Notes: generated by a model from the letters alone, not told the origin. A stretch of 64,000 nt of DNA from Rhizoclosmatium globosum (GCA_002104985.1 MCGO01000049.1:186001-250000), one strand, 5' to 3'. Counted from the first letter of the stretch, positions 43,292-54,833 are shown. Program-made: numbers and translations.

Positions 43292-46200
43292 ATGGCACCA
43301 AAACGCCTTCCGGACGCAGAGGCCCGGCTTCCTCTCCTCCCACCAACCACGCCTGGCACAGCCCGTGAGCCATCTTCATCGCCCACGCGACGCAGCTCTC
43401 GCGCTGGAGTGTACGAGCCCAAGCCAAGTAGCGTTGTGATACGCGAGCAGTTCCACAAACTGTACGTGCCTCCCACGCATCTTGTATCTTACCCCATCCA
43501 CCACCTTCCGCATCAAATGAATGAAGACTAACAAAGAACTGAACAGACTCGTTGCCCTCACTGCGCTGATTGTCCTCCTTCTCGCCCTCGATGCCTTTTG
43601 GAACTCATCACCATCGCCACTGGGATCCGGAATCACTGCCGCCGCGTTCGAAGAAGGTCTGCGAACTTGTGCGGCAACAGCAGCTCAGCGACGTGATTGG
43701 GACCGCGTGTTCCTCGAGGGTGTGTGTGCTTGTTTGATAACAGACTCCAAGGATCCTAATGACTCCCTCCCTTTGCTACTACAGGTGGAAAGCCTCCTTC
43801 AAACAGTAGACCAAATGGTAACCCACGTCATGCCGTCCTCTCCGCCTTGAACGGCTCCTCGACCCCGCTTCTCATTCAACACGCCACTCTCTGGGACGGA
43901 CTCGGAAACCGTCTCCAAAACACTGATATTGCTCTCGCCCACGGAATTATTGTCAAGATTGGTGCTGGTTTAACTCCTGGCGACGTTGTCAATGCTGCAA
44001 ACGCGCACGCAAACAAGCTTGCAAAATCTCTTCGTGGACCAAAGGTGGCCTTTATCTCTGCTCAGGATGTTGAGGTTGTTGACGTTCAAGGCCGTGTTGT
44101 TTCTCCTGGTTTGGTTGATATGCACAGGTATTCAAATCTGACTTACTACGATTCAATATTAATTAACTTAAATACTTCAGTCATTCTGGTATCGGATCAT
44201 TGCCGGGTTTCTGGGGAGATGAAGACGGAAATGAAATGGCTGGTGGCCCAACAAATCCATACCTCCGTGCCCAAGATGCCATCAACCCATTGGACAAAGC
44301 CATTGAATTAATCGCTTCTGGAGGTGTGACCACCTCGCTCATTATCCCTGGATCTGGAACATTGATGGGTGGTGAAGGATTGGCCATCAAGAACTTCAAA
44401 AGTGCCTCAAATTCTGTCAATGACTTGGCTTTGAACAGCGGAATGAGTTTGGATGGAGAAGACGGAAAGTTGTGGCGTTGGATGAAAATGGCATGTGGTG
44501 AGAACCCAAAGCGGGCTTTTGGAGGACAAGGAAAGTTCCCAGGTTCCAGAATGGGAAATGCGTGGGCAATGAGAGCACAGTTCGAGAAGGCGAGAAGCAC
44601 TCTTCGCGCTCAGGTATGAAACTCTTACCTTTTGCAACTCTGGTAATCAAAGAAACAGGATGATTGGTGTGAAACTGCTGAATCCCTTAAGTCTCAATTC
44701 AAAAACAAAGCCAGCCAATATGTTGCATCTCGCTACCCTGACACTCTTTCCGATGAATCTCTCGTCGCCTTGATGCGCCGCGACATTCGTCTTCAAGTTC
44801 ACTGCTACCAAACCAACGATATTGACATGATGATCCGCAACAAGCACGAATTCGATTTCCCAATCATCGCCTTCCACCATGCGACAGAAGCGTATATGCT
44901 CGCCGACAAGTTGGCTGCCGAAAACATTTCTGCTGCTATCTTTGCCGATCATTCATTATACAAGCGGGAAGGTTACAAGCACTCTGTTCGTGGTCCTCAA
45001 GTTCTCGCTGCGGCTGGTGCTAAATTTGCCTTCAAATCTGACCACCCTGTCCTCAACGCTCAACATCTTATTTACGAAGCCCAAAAAGCGGTTCACTATG
45101 GGCTCGATGAGGACCTCGCTTTTGCGGCTGTTACTTCTGTTCCAGCGGAGAGACTTGGGGCTGGCTGGAGAATTGGAAGCCTTCAAGAAGGATTTGATGC
45201 AGATGTTGTTGTATGGGACCGCCCACCTTTGCAACAAGGAGCCCACCCACTTCGTGTCATCATTGATGGTTACACAACTCTAAAGCACCCACTTGTCACT
45301 TCCCAGCCTCCTACCCCACTTCCACGCACCCCAGCTGTTTCTCCAATCCTTGACTTCCCACAAACCCAGCTCCCCGCATACACTGTCTCGAATATTTCAG
45401 GAATTTACACTCAAGAGAACCAGATTCTGAAGGGCTTAATCACTGTCGAAAATGGAATTGTGACTTGTATTGGCCTCAAGTGCACTCCAAAGGGATACTT
45501 GTTGAACTTGAATGGAGGAGTCGTAATTCCAGGCCTTATTGGCGCTGCTATTCCTCTCGGTTTGGAGGAGATCAGCGCGGAAGAAAGCACGAGTGATGGT
45601 GAAGCTGGAACTCAGGATGCACTTGACGGCTTTGTTCACGCCAAGGATGGTTTGCGTGTCGGTGGAGGCGGCAAACTCTTGGAATATGCCTGGAAGAGTG
45701 GAGTTTTGACTGGTGTTGTCGCAGGAAAGGGTGCTGGATTTGCTCAAGGTGTTTCTGTTGCCTTCAGAACTGCGGCAGAGAGATATTCCGATGCTGTTTT
45801 GAAGAGTGATGTCGCGCTTCATATTACCATTGGAAACAATGCAAAAGGTTTGTGTTTTCTATGGATTTACATTTGTACTGAAATGGGTGTGTAGAGGGGT
45901 ATGCGAAGTCCATTTCGAGCCAATTCGCCCACCTTCGTAAACTTCTTACCACGCCACCAGCTTCTCCGGATTCACCATTCACTGATGTTCTCGCCGGAAA
46001 GATTCCTCTCGTTGTTACAACCCACGATCCAAACGACATTTCTAAGCTCATCACCTTGGTCTCCACTACTGCTCCAAAAGTCCGTTTGGTGTTGCATGGA
46101 GCTACTGGAGCCTACCTTGTTGCTGACGAACTCGCCAAAGCTGGTGTTCCAGTGATCCTTCAACCACCACGTTGTCAGCAAGAATCCTGGGAACTTCGTT

Positions 46201-46559
46201 GGTGCAAGCCATACGGAACAACACGTCCTTCTGTTTATGAAATCTTGAAGGGCGCTGGTGTCAAGGTTGGGTTCACTGTTCGTGAACCAGATCAAGTCCG
46301 TTCGTTGTTATTTGAAGCTGGATGGGGTACTGTTGGGGAAGGTATTGGCGATGGTAAGGTGGATGCTGAGGATGCCGTTGGTGTTGTTACTTGGAGATTA
46401 GCTGATGCGTTTGGGTTGGAAGAGACTGGGTTGGGTAGGGTTTTGGTGGGTAAGCGGGCTAGCTTCATTGGATTGGACGGAGGGCCTGTTGGATTTGGAT
46501 ACAAGATTCAAGTTGTTGGAGATGGAGCGTTGGTCACTACGCAACCTGTCCAGGCTTAA
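43292..46559 (+). CDS. Membrane-anchored protein with two amidohydrolase-like halves
   Basis: The N terminus is cytosolic (MAPKRLPDAEARLPLLPPTT), then a membrane helix LVALTALIVLLLALDAF (about 43550), so a type II protein with its catalytic part in the lumen or outside. First half: VVSPGLVDMHSHSGIGSLPG, the H-x-H metal motif, split by an intron (about 44128-44180); then AHHATEAYMLADKL-type His near 44875 and FKSDHPVLNAQHL (Asp-His, about 45035), KEGFDADVVVWD-type end. Second half (from about 45415): GLITVENGIVTCIGLK and GGVVIPGLIGAAIPLG, aligned with the first but lacking H-x-H, ending GRVLVGKRASFIGLDG. This resembles fungal imidazolonepropionase-like/carbohydrate esterase 9-annotated amidohydrolases. 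Introns near 43458-43546, 43720-43785, 44615-44660 and 45847-45893. Substrate unknown. Confidence 0.82.
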
Positions 46560-46675
46560 GAGGGGGAATTTCTTTTCCTTTTTTTTTCTTTGTCGTTACG
46601 ATTGTAGTTAAGTTCATGATTTAGTGATTGTTCAGTTAACCAAGGAAGTTATTCAGTTTTTATGTTTCAATTTTC

Positions 46676-47239
46676 TCATAGTTTCTTATCACGTTTCAAC
46701 TTCCCATCCATACTGCGAGTTGGAGCATAGAGTTGTGTAATCTCTGTAACGTGCCGAGCATTTTTGAACAAGGGGCAAGTGTCCTTCATCAATGGTCGGC
46801 AGTACCAACCTTTTTCGATGTTGCAATATTATTACAAGAAAGAAATCAGTCTCCTTACCAAGTTCCTGAGACTCCAACACTTGTCCTCCGTTCTCCCTTG
46901 AAAATCTTGGATCAAACGGATCACGATAAATGGGTCCTGCCTGGAACTTCTGCCGCGCAGGAAGCTCTGCCCGTACAGCTGGATCATCTTTTACAATATG
47001 CAGAATATCAATGTTGTTTGGCTTGTCAGCAAGAATCCAGTCTCGACAGAAAGGTTAGAAAAGGCCAGGGAAAGTTGACTGTTCTCACTCTTTTTCATAA
47101 ACTGGGGAGGAACATATTCTTCATGTATGACATGGTGTCTCATTTCTTTCTTGATGGTCTCTTTGTGACATGAGTCGAGATACGCGTTGAAGTTTGCTCG
47201 AGGCTCTTCACGTTTGGAAATGTTGACTCCGCCACCCAT
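46676..47239 (-). CDS. Small conserved-looking protein, unidentified
   Basis: Three exons. Start MGGGVNISKREEPRANFNAY (47239), a basic helix (HKETIKKEMRHHVIHEEYVP), then after a short intron NWILADKPNNIDILHIVKDD and QKFQAGPIYRDPFDPRFSRE (about 46900), and after a second intron WYCRPLMKDTCPLFKNARHV and a basic end KLKRDKKL (stop 46676). About 155 residues; introns join in frame without corrections, which supports a real gene. Two cysteines (CRPLMKDTC) lie near the end. The short Pro/Phe-rich motifs and lack of a fold signature would fit a structural protein such as a flagellar microtubule inner protein, but this is only a guess. I do not recognise the family. Confidence 0.5.
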
Positions 47240-47691
47240 TCTCTAGTCGGAGATAGCAATGTAGCAATTGAAGAAGAGATTTCAGTTTGCCCCCCTTTGT
47301 CGGAGTTTTGAAAGGAAAGGGGAGACATTGTGAGTGATTTGCATCCCTCTTGTTTGTTTGTTCAAATACAAGTGAAGTTGGATTCTCCGCATTCGAATTG
47401 AAGTTCGATCGGAAACGCCACTCCTGCCGATCTGAGGGACTTTAAGGCTGCCGTTCAACTGTGGCTGTGATTGGTTTTCTCTCGCCCGCTTGATAATCGC
47501 CTGAGAAAAAAGACCAGCACAAGCCTGTGAGTCAATGTAAACCTTAATGAGTCCTTTCAATGCATATCCGTCGATGCATAACCTTCCGCAATCGAGGTTC
47601 CATTGTGTCCGGATGATTGATGAGTTTTTCCGGGCCACCACACAAGGGCGTTCTTCTTCCCCAATTTTTCTTCCAAACCTCAAATCCAATA
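47240..47691. promoter_or_regulatory. Divergent intergenic region upstream of the desaturase
   Basis: 452 bp between the unidentified minus-strand gene and the desaturase start. A 150-codon minus-strand frame (47734-47282) overlaps the desaturase first exon but shows no family resemblance. Regulatory content not recognised. Confidence 0.35.
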
Positions 47692-49338
47692 ATGACAGGA
47701 GGTGACGATAACACACGCCGGCCCACGCACGCACGCTAACCCGACCCGTGTTTAGCCATCAAAACCTTCACTTGGGCGGAAGTCGAGCAATCCGCGCTCA
47801 AGAAAACCACTGTCGACGATGTTGAAAACGGAGGACCAGCCCTGATGGTCATCCACAACAAGGTGTACGACATTGGCGCAGGAACTGGTTTCTTCCGCTT
47901 CCACCCAGGAGGTGCTGTCGCGATTTCTCAGGTGTGTTTCCATGGCGTGGCTTCTTGGCTGGGGTTCTGATTCATGGATGTATTAGATCGGAAAAGATGC
48001 CTCAGGTGCTTTTGAGGTGTTCCACACAGAGAACGCTGAGAGTATGATGAGCGACTTCTATGTCGGTGACTTGGCGCCAAAGGAGGTTCCAAAGCCAAAC
48101 CGTGAGTTGCAATGTCATTATGATGCATACAGATAGCAAAGGGATTGACAGCATGCCATATTTTCAGCATTCAAGGAAGACGTGAATGAGCTCCGCAACA
48201 AGCTTATCGCTATGGGTGCTTTCAAGTCCAACAAGCTCTACTACGTTTGGAAGCTTGTCTCAACCTTCTCCATCTGTGCTGCCTCTGCTGCTATCCTCAT
48301 CAACTATGGCCGTACTTCAACCCTCGCTGTTATTGCCGCGGGTTCTTTAATGGCTATCTTCTGGCAACAGTCTGGATGGCTCGCCCACGATTTCTTGCAT
48401 CACCAGGTCTTCAAGAACAGATTCTACAACAACGTTGTTGGTTACATTGTTGGAAACGTGTGGCAAGGATTCTCGGTCAGCTGGTGGAAGGACAAGGTAC
48501 ATCTCAATGACTGTGGGTTGCCCCTTTACTAATGACTTTCGTCAGCACTGCACCCACCACTCCGTTCCAAATGTGCACGGAGAGGACCCGGATATCAACA
48601 CTATGCCCTTCCTTGCTTGGTCTGAGCACGCTCTTGAGCTTTTCCACGACCTTAAGGATGCCGATGCTGCCCGTTTCTTTGTCAACTACCAAGCCACTCT
48701 CTTCTTCCCAATTCTCGGAGTCGCCCGTCTTGCCTGGTGTTTCTCATCTGTCCGTTTCAACATGGGCGACAAGTTGCTGATTTCTCCAACTGTTGCATTC
48801 TGGGAAAAGTCTACTCTTGCCGCTCACTACATTTGGTTGTTGTCCCTCACCTTCACTTTCTGTACTCCATTGTTGGGACTTTTGTTCTTGTTTGTTGCTG
48901 AGTGTGGATGTGGACTTTTGCTCGCCTTTGTCTTTACTGTGAACCACGTGAGTATTTTCCCCCAATGATTTGATTTGTTTTGGTCAACTGTGTCTCATAC
49001 AATGATATTAGAACGGTATGCCAGTTTACACAACCGAGGAATCCAAGAAGTACGACTTCTATGAGCTCCAAATTCGTACTGGACGTGACGTCTACTCCAA
49101 CTTGTTCTCTGACTGGTTTACTGGAGGTCTCAACTACCAAGTTGAGCACCACATGTTCCCAACCTTGCCTAGACACAACTTCTACATGTCACAAGGACTT
49201 GTTGAGGAGCTGTGTAAGAAGCACAATGTGCCATTCCACAAGACCACTTTGGTGGGAGGAACTGGGGAGATTTTGGCCCGATTGGCACAGTTGTCGAATG
49301 CTGCCAACAAGATTAGACGGATTGAGAAGAAAAACTGA
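47692..49338 (+). CDS. Cytochrome b5-fused front-end fatty acid desaturase (delta6/delta5 type)
   Basis: ER enzyme inserting a double bond between an existing one and the carboxyl end, for polyunsaturated fatty acids. Exon 1 is 10 bp (47692-47701, MTG plus a split Ala). The b5 domain has VYDIGAGTGFFRFHPGGAVA (heme His in HPGG, about 47905). Membrane part: three His boxes HDFLHH (about 48390), HCTHHSVPNVHGEDPD (about 48545; the intron ends just before) and QVEHHMFP (about 49139; Gln replacing the first His, diagnostic of front-end desaturases). Hydrophobic helices lie between. Four introns (47702-47755, 47932-47987, 48103-48167, 48496-48544 and 48948-49012 approximately). Frame intact, about 440 residues. 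GEDPDINTMPFL resembles delta6 enzymes, but regiospecificity cannot be read from sequence alone. Confidence 0.92.
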
Positions 49339-49527
49339 TGAATCTGATGCTGAGGGTATATATATCACGTTTCTCTTCAGTCCAATTGACTTTCTTGATT
49401 TTGTTTTCTTTTGTGGGTTGAATGAATACACTGTTTGATTTGGCACTTCAATGTGGTTAACTTTTTCCAAGTCATGCCTGTCTTTTTGAACAAACCCGTT
49501 GAATTCATCTAGGAAAGTTTAGCAGGT

Positions 49528-49842
49528 ATGGATCATGTTCGCTTGATTATCAGAATATGGCGATGCTATCTATTCAAATATAATGAGTGTTTTGCAGCTG
49601 ATGAGTTTATGGGAATTCCAGGCTTTGTGAGCAGTGATCTTGCGCTAGAAGTTTTCACACAGTCTAAAACGTACTCCGGATCTCAAGGCAAGCATGATAG
49701 TCTAACTTGCATGACTTACTATTCTGCTGTTCTCTACCGGACAGATATTGGTGCAGTTGGAGCAAACTTTGTCAGTAAGGACTTCAAAGTCGCGCAAATG
49801 TGGTGGACCACCACGGCATTCTTAGCTTTGATGGTTGCTTAA
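49528..49842 (+). pseudogene. C-terminal relic of the small secreted protein family
   Basis: The last half of the frame (SGSQGKHDSLTCMTYYSAVL, then IGAVGANFVSKDFKVAQMWW and TTTAFLALMVA) matches the C terminus of the intact member at 55875-56618 (GSVAGNIVKNEDSKVVPMWW, TTTALIALLFD). The N-terminal half with signal peptide and YDDNTCKYP is missing, replaced by an unrelated start. It sits about 5 kb from the main cluster, between the desaturase and the OB-fold gene. It may be a truncated copy, or a remodelled short gene. Confidence 0.55.
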
Positions 49843-49923
49843 ACTTCTTTTCTTTCTCACATTTTTTCATTCTTCTTTCACTAATTTTAATAAAAGTTGT
49901 CCGAACTTCAATCCAGTCAATTG

Positions 49924-52146
49924 ATGGACACACCATTCAGTTCGTCAGTTGAGTGGCTGCGAGACCAGGTGTCAGCAACGGCAGCAACGCAAGTGCCCTG
50001 GTTAGAACATCTTTATCCATCTTTGTAGACTAACCCGAGTCGACAGGAACTGGACCGCCGCGCTTCTCGTTTGCCTCGCTGCGCAGTTTCCAACGGGCGT
50101 CACCGCGTCAATTGTTCTTGCCGATGCCGAATCGGCGTGGCTGCGTGCGTCCGCGGCTCCGAAGAGTGTGTTCCTTCCCTTTGAACAAGTTGAAACAACT
50201 CAAAAGAAAGTAACTCTCACAAAAACAGAGTTTGCCGCTGTTCCAAACACAACCGCAATTTCTGAGGCTCAAGTTTCGCCGAATTCTCTCTTTGAACTGC
50301 GCATCGTCGCCCTCAAAGGCCCGGCTCTTGTCTGCGGAAATCCAATCACGAAACTCTCAGACGGCGACGATGGATCCACTGCTGCAAAGTTTACAATCGA
50401 TGTCATCTTGCATTCAAAGTTCAAGTTCATCGTCGATGGGAGCTTCGCGTCTGATATTCTCAATCCAAACTCTGGAATAAATGCATTAAGATTCACATCG
50501 GCCATTCTCACAAAACGAACTCCTTCAATACATCCACGCTTTTTACCCACTCAGCACATGGTATTCCTTCTGTCTCCAAACTCCCCACTGCTATCAACAC
50601 ATTTCACACACAGTCTGTCTCACATCACTCCCCAATCCCTCCCCACAACTCTTTTCCAACTTGTTCTTAAAGTCACGTCAATATCTCCACCCACCGCTTC
50701 CTCCACTACCACTCTCCCTCGCCGAATTATTCGACTCCGAGACCTAAAGTCTACACGGACAGTCCATTTGGTACTCTACGGAGACTCCATCAAGATTGCA
50801 GACTTGGTTGAACCGAATGAATTGATTGCTATATACAACCCTTTTGTGCATCCCGCGTGTTTTGAGGGCACGCACCTCAAAGAACTTGAATATGGGGATT
50901 GGACTGTTCTCTTTGTTGTGAGTGGCGGGGATTCCTTGAAGAATGACGAAAATATGGAGGTGAGACTCAAAAAAATCAATCATGTCTCAAGCCATTTTTT
51001 CTGAACACCTCTTATCAAGCCGTCCTCCAAAAGTCAGAGCATCCAAGTCTCACGCTCTAAATCCTCACTCCCCATTGACGAAAATGGCCGCTATGATTTC
51101 AAGTGGTACCCTAATAGATTCACATTTTCTGATTTTCGGCCAAATCAAAAAAATGTGTGTATACTTGGCACTATTGTGCATATGACGAACAATGTAGGAT
51201 TTGTATCGTTTTCCCGCCCGCACATTCCTCACTGACTCTCTATTAAAAATCCGCAGATGCCAATCCAAAAAGAAGGAAGGAAATCCGACCGTTTTGGAAT
51301 CCGTCTGATGGACGAACATGGTGCTACAATTGACTTGACGCTGTGGGACCAAGTTGGGCTTTCAAACCGTCGATTGCTTCTTGGCCAAACTGTCTATGTT
51401 CAAAACGTGTCGACTGCATGGAAAGAAAAGAAGGATTCTGCTGGTGGTGGAAGTGTTGCAAATTGCTTTGTTGTAGGGAACGAGGAGTATGGGACGTCAG
51501 TGTTTTGTTGTGAGTTTTTAGTTCTGTTGTGTATTGCTCATTATAGGTGGTTACAGTGTCGACTTCGCTTGGTCTCCTATCGTCGCCTGTTCTTCGAAAA
51601 TTAATTACCTTGAAAGAAGGGACACAAGTCTTGAATGCCGGTTTCTCTGCGCGAGTCACTGTCACTGGATTTAGTGTCCCCGCATCTGGATACTTAACAG
51701 AATATATTCGTATGTGTCATCGTTCCCGTTGCTTATATAACTGTTTTGTATGTCTAGACCAACCATGCGCTCGGCCCCTGGAAACCCAAGAATCTATTCT
51801 ATACTGCCGATTCTGCTCGCTTTTTCCACCAATAAAAGGCGTTCATTCGCTGAACGTCATTTTCCACATCACGGACGCATCGGGTGTGCAGATGGAAGTT
51901 CTCGCACGTGGTCGCGTCGCTGATGAGATGCTGGGTGTCTCTGGACCCGAATTTAATGCCATTGTTTCGGGTGAAAGGAGAGTCCAAGTTTTGGAACGTG
52001 TTATCGGGTGGTCAGGGTTGGTTTGGGTGTCAGTTTATAAGGAGCGGAAGGTTTGTTTGCCAGATTTGTTCTGATGTGGTGGCTGACTCTTTGATTGTTA
52101 GACGGACCGTATTGTCAGGCGAATTGATGCTGTTATTAAGGACTGA
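49924..52146 (+). CDS. RPA1/MEIOB-like OB-fold protein (SHLD2 type possible)
   Basis: Predicted single-strand DNA-binding protein. After an N-terminal exon (MDTPFSSSVEWLR) and a long frame (50168-51004) come OB-fold-like blocks: DRFGIRLMDEHGATIDLTLW with GQTVYVQNVS (51295-51415), then a possible zinc ribbon (ILYCRFCSLFPP with an earlier CAR-P pair, about 51765-51830), HSLNVIFHITDASGVQMEVL, and RVADEMLGVSGPEFNAI with RVQVLERVIG, resembling the last OB fold of MEIOB and RPA70 (A-E-E-x-LG pattern). It ends RIVRRIDAVIKD. Introns near 50958-51255, 51498-51546, 51712-51759 and 52050-52101. The protein acts in meiotic recombination or end protection if the family call is right. MEIOB and SHLD2 could not be separated by eye. 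Exon 1 phase does not match exon 2. Confidence 0.55.
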
Positions 52147-52197
52147 CAAGATTTCACAAAGTACATTGCACACGAGTTTTATTAAAAGACTTCAGAT

Positions 52198-53109
52198 TCA
52201 AACAAATGGCTTCACCAATTCCAAGCTTTGTGTATACACTTTCTTGCCAAATTCGACATCCAACACCTTCTCTGCCCATGCTTCTTCACCATCAACAGAG
52301 TAATACTTTCCATTCTCCCCATGTCCAGTCGCAAGACTCGCCAAAAAGCCTCCACTCCTCTCTACGGTAGAAACTTTCTTCCAGAACGGCTTCAAAACGG
52401 ACGGAAGCACGCTCTTGACCATGAACCCAGCCACACCCTTTGTTTCACGAACAATATCAGTAACAACGTACCCTGGATCATACACAGACACAACCACGTT
52501 CTTTCCAACAATCGAAGCGAGGTATTTCCCCGTAACCGCATTCAACAGCTTTGAATTTGTGTACGCCTGCTCGCCGTTAAACGCCGTGTTTGATTCCGCC
52601 TTGAGAGCATCTGTAAAGTCGCTGACTAAATTTGGGTACGGCATGGAGGACATGTTCTTTGGGTTGATTGTGAAGCTGGACACGATCGCGAGTCGGGAAG
52701 GAGATTCGGGAGTTCCAACTGATTGTAAAGATGGCAAGAGAAGCTGGATCAAGAGGAAGTGGCCTAAATGGTTTGTGGCGATGGTTGATTCGTAACCCTC
52801 TGGTGAGAGGGAATATTGCTTTGTCAAGAGACCAGCGTTGCATACGAGTCCGTCAATACGGGGAAACTGGGTCAAGAGAGTTTCGGAGAACGTCTTTACG
52901 GCAGAGAGGGAGGTGAGGTTGAGTTGGAAGCTGTGGATGTTTTGGTTTCCGGTTTCGTTTTTGATTTTTGTGACGGCGGAGGCGTTCTTGTCGGGGGAAC
53001 GGGCGGCGATGATGACTGTGTTTGTTTTGGTTTCGGCGAGTTTCAGGGCTGTACCGAGACCGATTCCGGAGTTGCCTCCTGTGACGACGTAGACTTTGTT
53101 TGAGCTCAT
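52198..53109 (-). CDS. Short-chain dehydrogenase/reductase (retinol dehydrogenase/POR-like)
   Basis: NAD(P)-dependent oxidoreductase. Cofactor motif TGGNSGIGLGTAL (TGxxxGxG) at the start, AARSP (NADP-preferring Arg, about 52995), the structural NAG motif in LVCNAGLLT, SSFTI (catalytic Ser region), and YTNSK (catalytic Tyr-x3-Lys, about 52570). About 303 residues from Met 53109 (MSSNKVYVVTGG); the frame is open 17 codons further upstream to 53160, but that Met gives a non-homologous extension. Intronless and intact. It resembles the retinol dehydrogenase and protochlorophyllide-reductase-like SDR group. Substrate unknown. Lies 180 bp from a second, only distantly similar SDR gene on the same strand. 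Confidence 0.88.
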   Translation of the reverse strand: MSSNKVYVVTGGNSGIGLGTALKLAETKTNTVIIAARSPDKNASAVTKIKNETGNQNIHSFQLNLTSLSAVKTFSETLLTQFPRIDGLVCNAGLLTKQYSLSPEGYESTIATNHLGHFLLIQLLLPSLQSVGTPESPSRLAIVSSFTINPKNMSSMPYPNLVSDFTDALKAESNTAFNGEQAYTNSKLLNAVTGKYLASIVGKNVVVSVYDPGYVVTDIVRETKGVAGFMVKSVLPSVLKPFWKKVSTVERSGGFLASLATGHGENGKYYSVDGEEAWAEKVLDVEFGKKVYTQSLELVKPFV

Positions 53110-53288
53110 TTTCTGAAAGTTTGTAAGGGATTTCAAGTGCTCAAACGCAGCTCTTAACAAGCATTTTGGATTTGAAACGTGATAGGAACCCTAACTTGCG
53201 ACCCCTGAATCAAATTAATCGTGAACCCTAATTCAAACTGCCACGAATTGAAATTTTAAAGTGGATAGAAGTATTTATATGTGAAACC

Positions 53289-54260
53289 CTAATTGATGCT
53301 TTTCAAGTAACCCTCGCAAATCTGCATCAACTTATCAACATCGCCTGGCTTGGCGGTTGTTCCACCCAATGGAACATGTTGTGCAACTTCTTTTCGGTCA
53401 AACAAGAGGGCACCGTTTCGAATCAACTTTGCCTCCTCCGCAATAGAAGCCCACACAATAGTGTCAGCGCCTTGATCAGGAGTTCTCAGCCGTGTCTTCA
53501 TCGCGTTGTAGAAGCCTGGAATAGAAGACTGAACACCAGGAGTGTCAGCCCATCCAGGGTGCATAGAGTACCAACGAATAGCAGGGTATTTAGCGGCCCA
53601 GTATTCCGTCATTTCGATTTGTTGGCGCTTAGTTTGAGCATAGACGAGGGATCCGTTGAAGGTGGAGGCAGCAGGAATAGTGTAGTTGACATCAGAAACA
53701 TCGAGGCCCTTGTTGAAGGCACCACCAGAAGTAACGTTCACAACACGAGGATCCGAAGACTTTTGGAGGAATGGGAGCAAGAGAGTAGTCAGAGTGTAAG
53801 TTCCAAGAGTGTTTGTGGCGAAAGTAGATTCGAGGCCCTCTTGTGTTTCCGAGCGTTCGTTTGGGAGGATGCCCGCGTTGTTCACGAGGACATCGACGGG
53901 CTTCTTCCACGTTGAGACGAATCGCTTCACGTCCTTGACGGAGGCGACGTCGACGACCTCGAGAAAGACGGCGCTGCTCTTTGTCTCGGCGGCGATGCTG
54001 TCACGCGCCGCCTTTCCGCGCGCTTCGTTTCGACAGAGAATGTGCACATTGGCGCCGCGGCGGGCGAACTGCGTGGCCGCCGCGAGGCCGAGACCCGAGT
54101 TGGCGCCGGTCACGAGAACTGTCTTGCCAGAGAGGTTCACGTCAAGCGCCCCCACAGTGAATGTCTTCTGCCCTTTCTCAAAGCCTTGTCGCGTAAAGTC
54201 AAAGTAGCCGGTCGCTCCAAACACGATTGTGCGGTATGAGGTCCACAGTGATTCAAACAT
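53289..54260 (-). CDS. DHRS12: DHRS12-like short-chain dehydrogenase
   Basis: Start MFESLWTSYRTIVFGATGYF with FTRQGFEKG matches the DHRS12 N terminus (W-x-x-G-x-x-E-Y-T-K-S-G-Y type). Then VLVTGANSGLGLAAA (cofactor loop), LCRNEARG, LVNNAGILPN, NVTSGGAFNKG (catalytic Ser), YAQTKRQQ (catalytic Tyr-x3-Lys), and the family-specific SMHPGWADTPGVQSSIPGF (about 53560). The tail LLFDRKEVAQHVPLG also agrees. About 323 residues, intronless, intact. An in-frame Met at 54332 adds 24 residues without similarity. Reported substrates of the family are not well established. Similarity to the neighbouring SDR is at superfamily level only, so this is not a recent tandem pair. Confidence 0.9.
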   Translation of the reverse strand: MFESLWTSYRTIVFGATGYFDFTRQGFEKGQKTFTVGALDVNLSGKTVLVTGANSGLGLAAATQFARRGANVHILCRNEARGKAARDSIAAETKSSAVFLEVVDVASVKDVKRFVSTWKKPVDVLVNNAGILPNERSETQEGLESTFATNTLGTYTLTTLLLPFLQKSSDPRVVNVTSGGAFNKGLDVSDVNYTIPAASTFNGSLVYAQTKRQQIEMTEYWAAKYPAIRWYSMHPGWADTPGVQSSIPGFYNAMKTRLRTPDQGADTIVWASIAEEAKLIRNGALLFDRKEVAQHVPLGGTTAKPGDVDKLMQICEGYLKSIN

Positions 54261-54833
54261 GATTTCGAAGCACAATTTCTGGTGGTCAGATTTCCAATTT
54301 ATAACTTTTGTAGATTGGAAATCATTCCACAATCATTTCAAAGAGAGTGTCATCACCTAGAATGCGGCCAATGGAGAAAATGAATAATACAGGACATCAT
54401 TAAAATCAGTGAGATTTGGTCAGTTGTAAGTGGTTACATAAAACTTCAAAATTTATAAGTTCGAGAGGATGTTTTATATCTTACGAGTAATTACAGGATC
54501 GCCTCAGTTTCTTGTTGGCTGAGAATGGTTTTTGAACTTTGAGGATTTGCTCTGACAATTCGACCATGAGGCCCGACGTTGATTACCCCACTGAGAAAAC
54601 TTCGATTTACTCCCTTCAAATGAATATCCGTGTTTGACTTTCTCTTCTTTCTTTCTGTTCTCGCTAATGTTGAAAAACTCTGATGCCTTCGTTTGAGGGG
54701 CTCATTTGTTCACAGTGACAAATCTTGATATATCTCTCTCTTTCAAATTCTGACAATTTCGTCCTGAAGGATTCATCCTCCTTCTTGATCAAAAATATCA
54801 AAAATATCTTCCTCTAAAACTGCCTCGACACGT
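54261..54833. other. Intergenic stretch upstream of the small secreted protein cluster
   Basis: 573 bp, A/T-rich. Its last 130 bp (from about 54703) resemble the 5' region of the next family member (see repeat entry). No gene seen. Confidence 0.5.
54703..54833 (+). repeat. Duplicated 5' module of small secreted protein genes, unit 1
   Basis: Contains tttgttcacagtgaca, then ctgacaatttcgtcctgaa and tcttcctct, and cgacacgt just before the ATG. The same landmarks occur in the same order at 55874-55990 and partly at 56961-57045. Confidence 0.6.

Noticed and set aside
47282..47734. 150-codon minus-strand frame upstream of the desaturase
   Set aside because: Overlaps the desaturase first exon, has no recognisable motif and lies in a likely promoter region.
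52198..54260. Tandem duplicate SDR genes
   Set aside because: They share only superfamily motifs; the second is DHRS12-like and the first belongs to another SDR group, so this is not a recent duplication.
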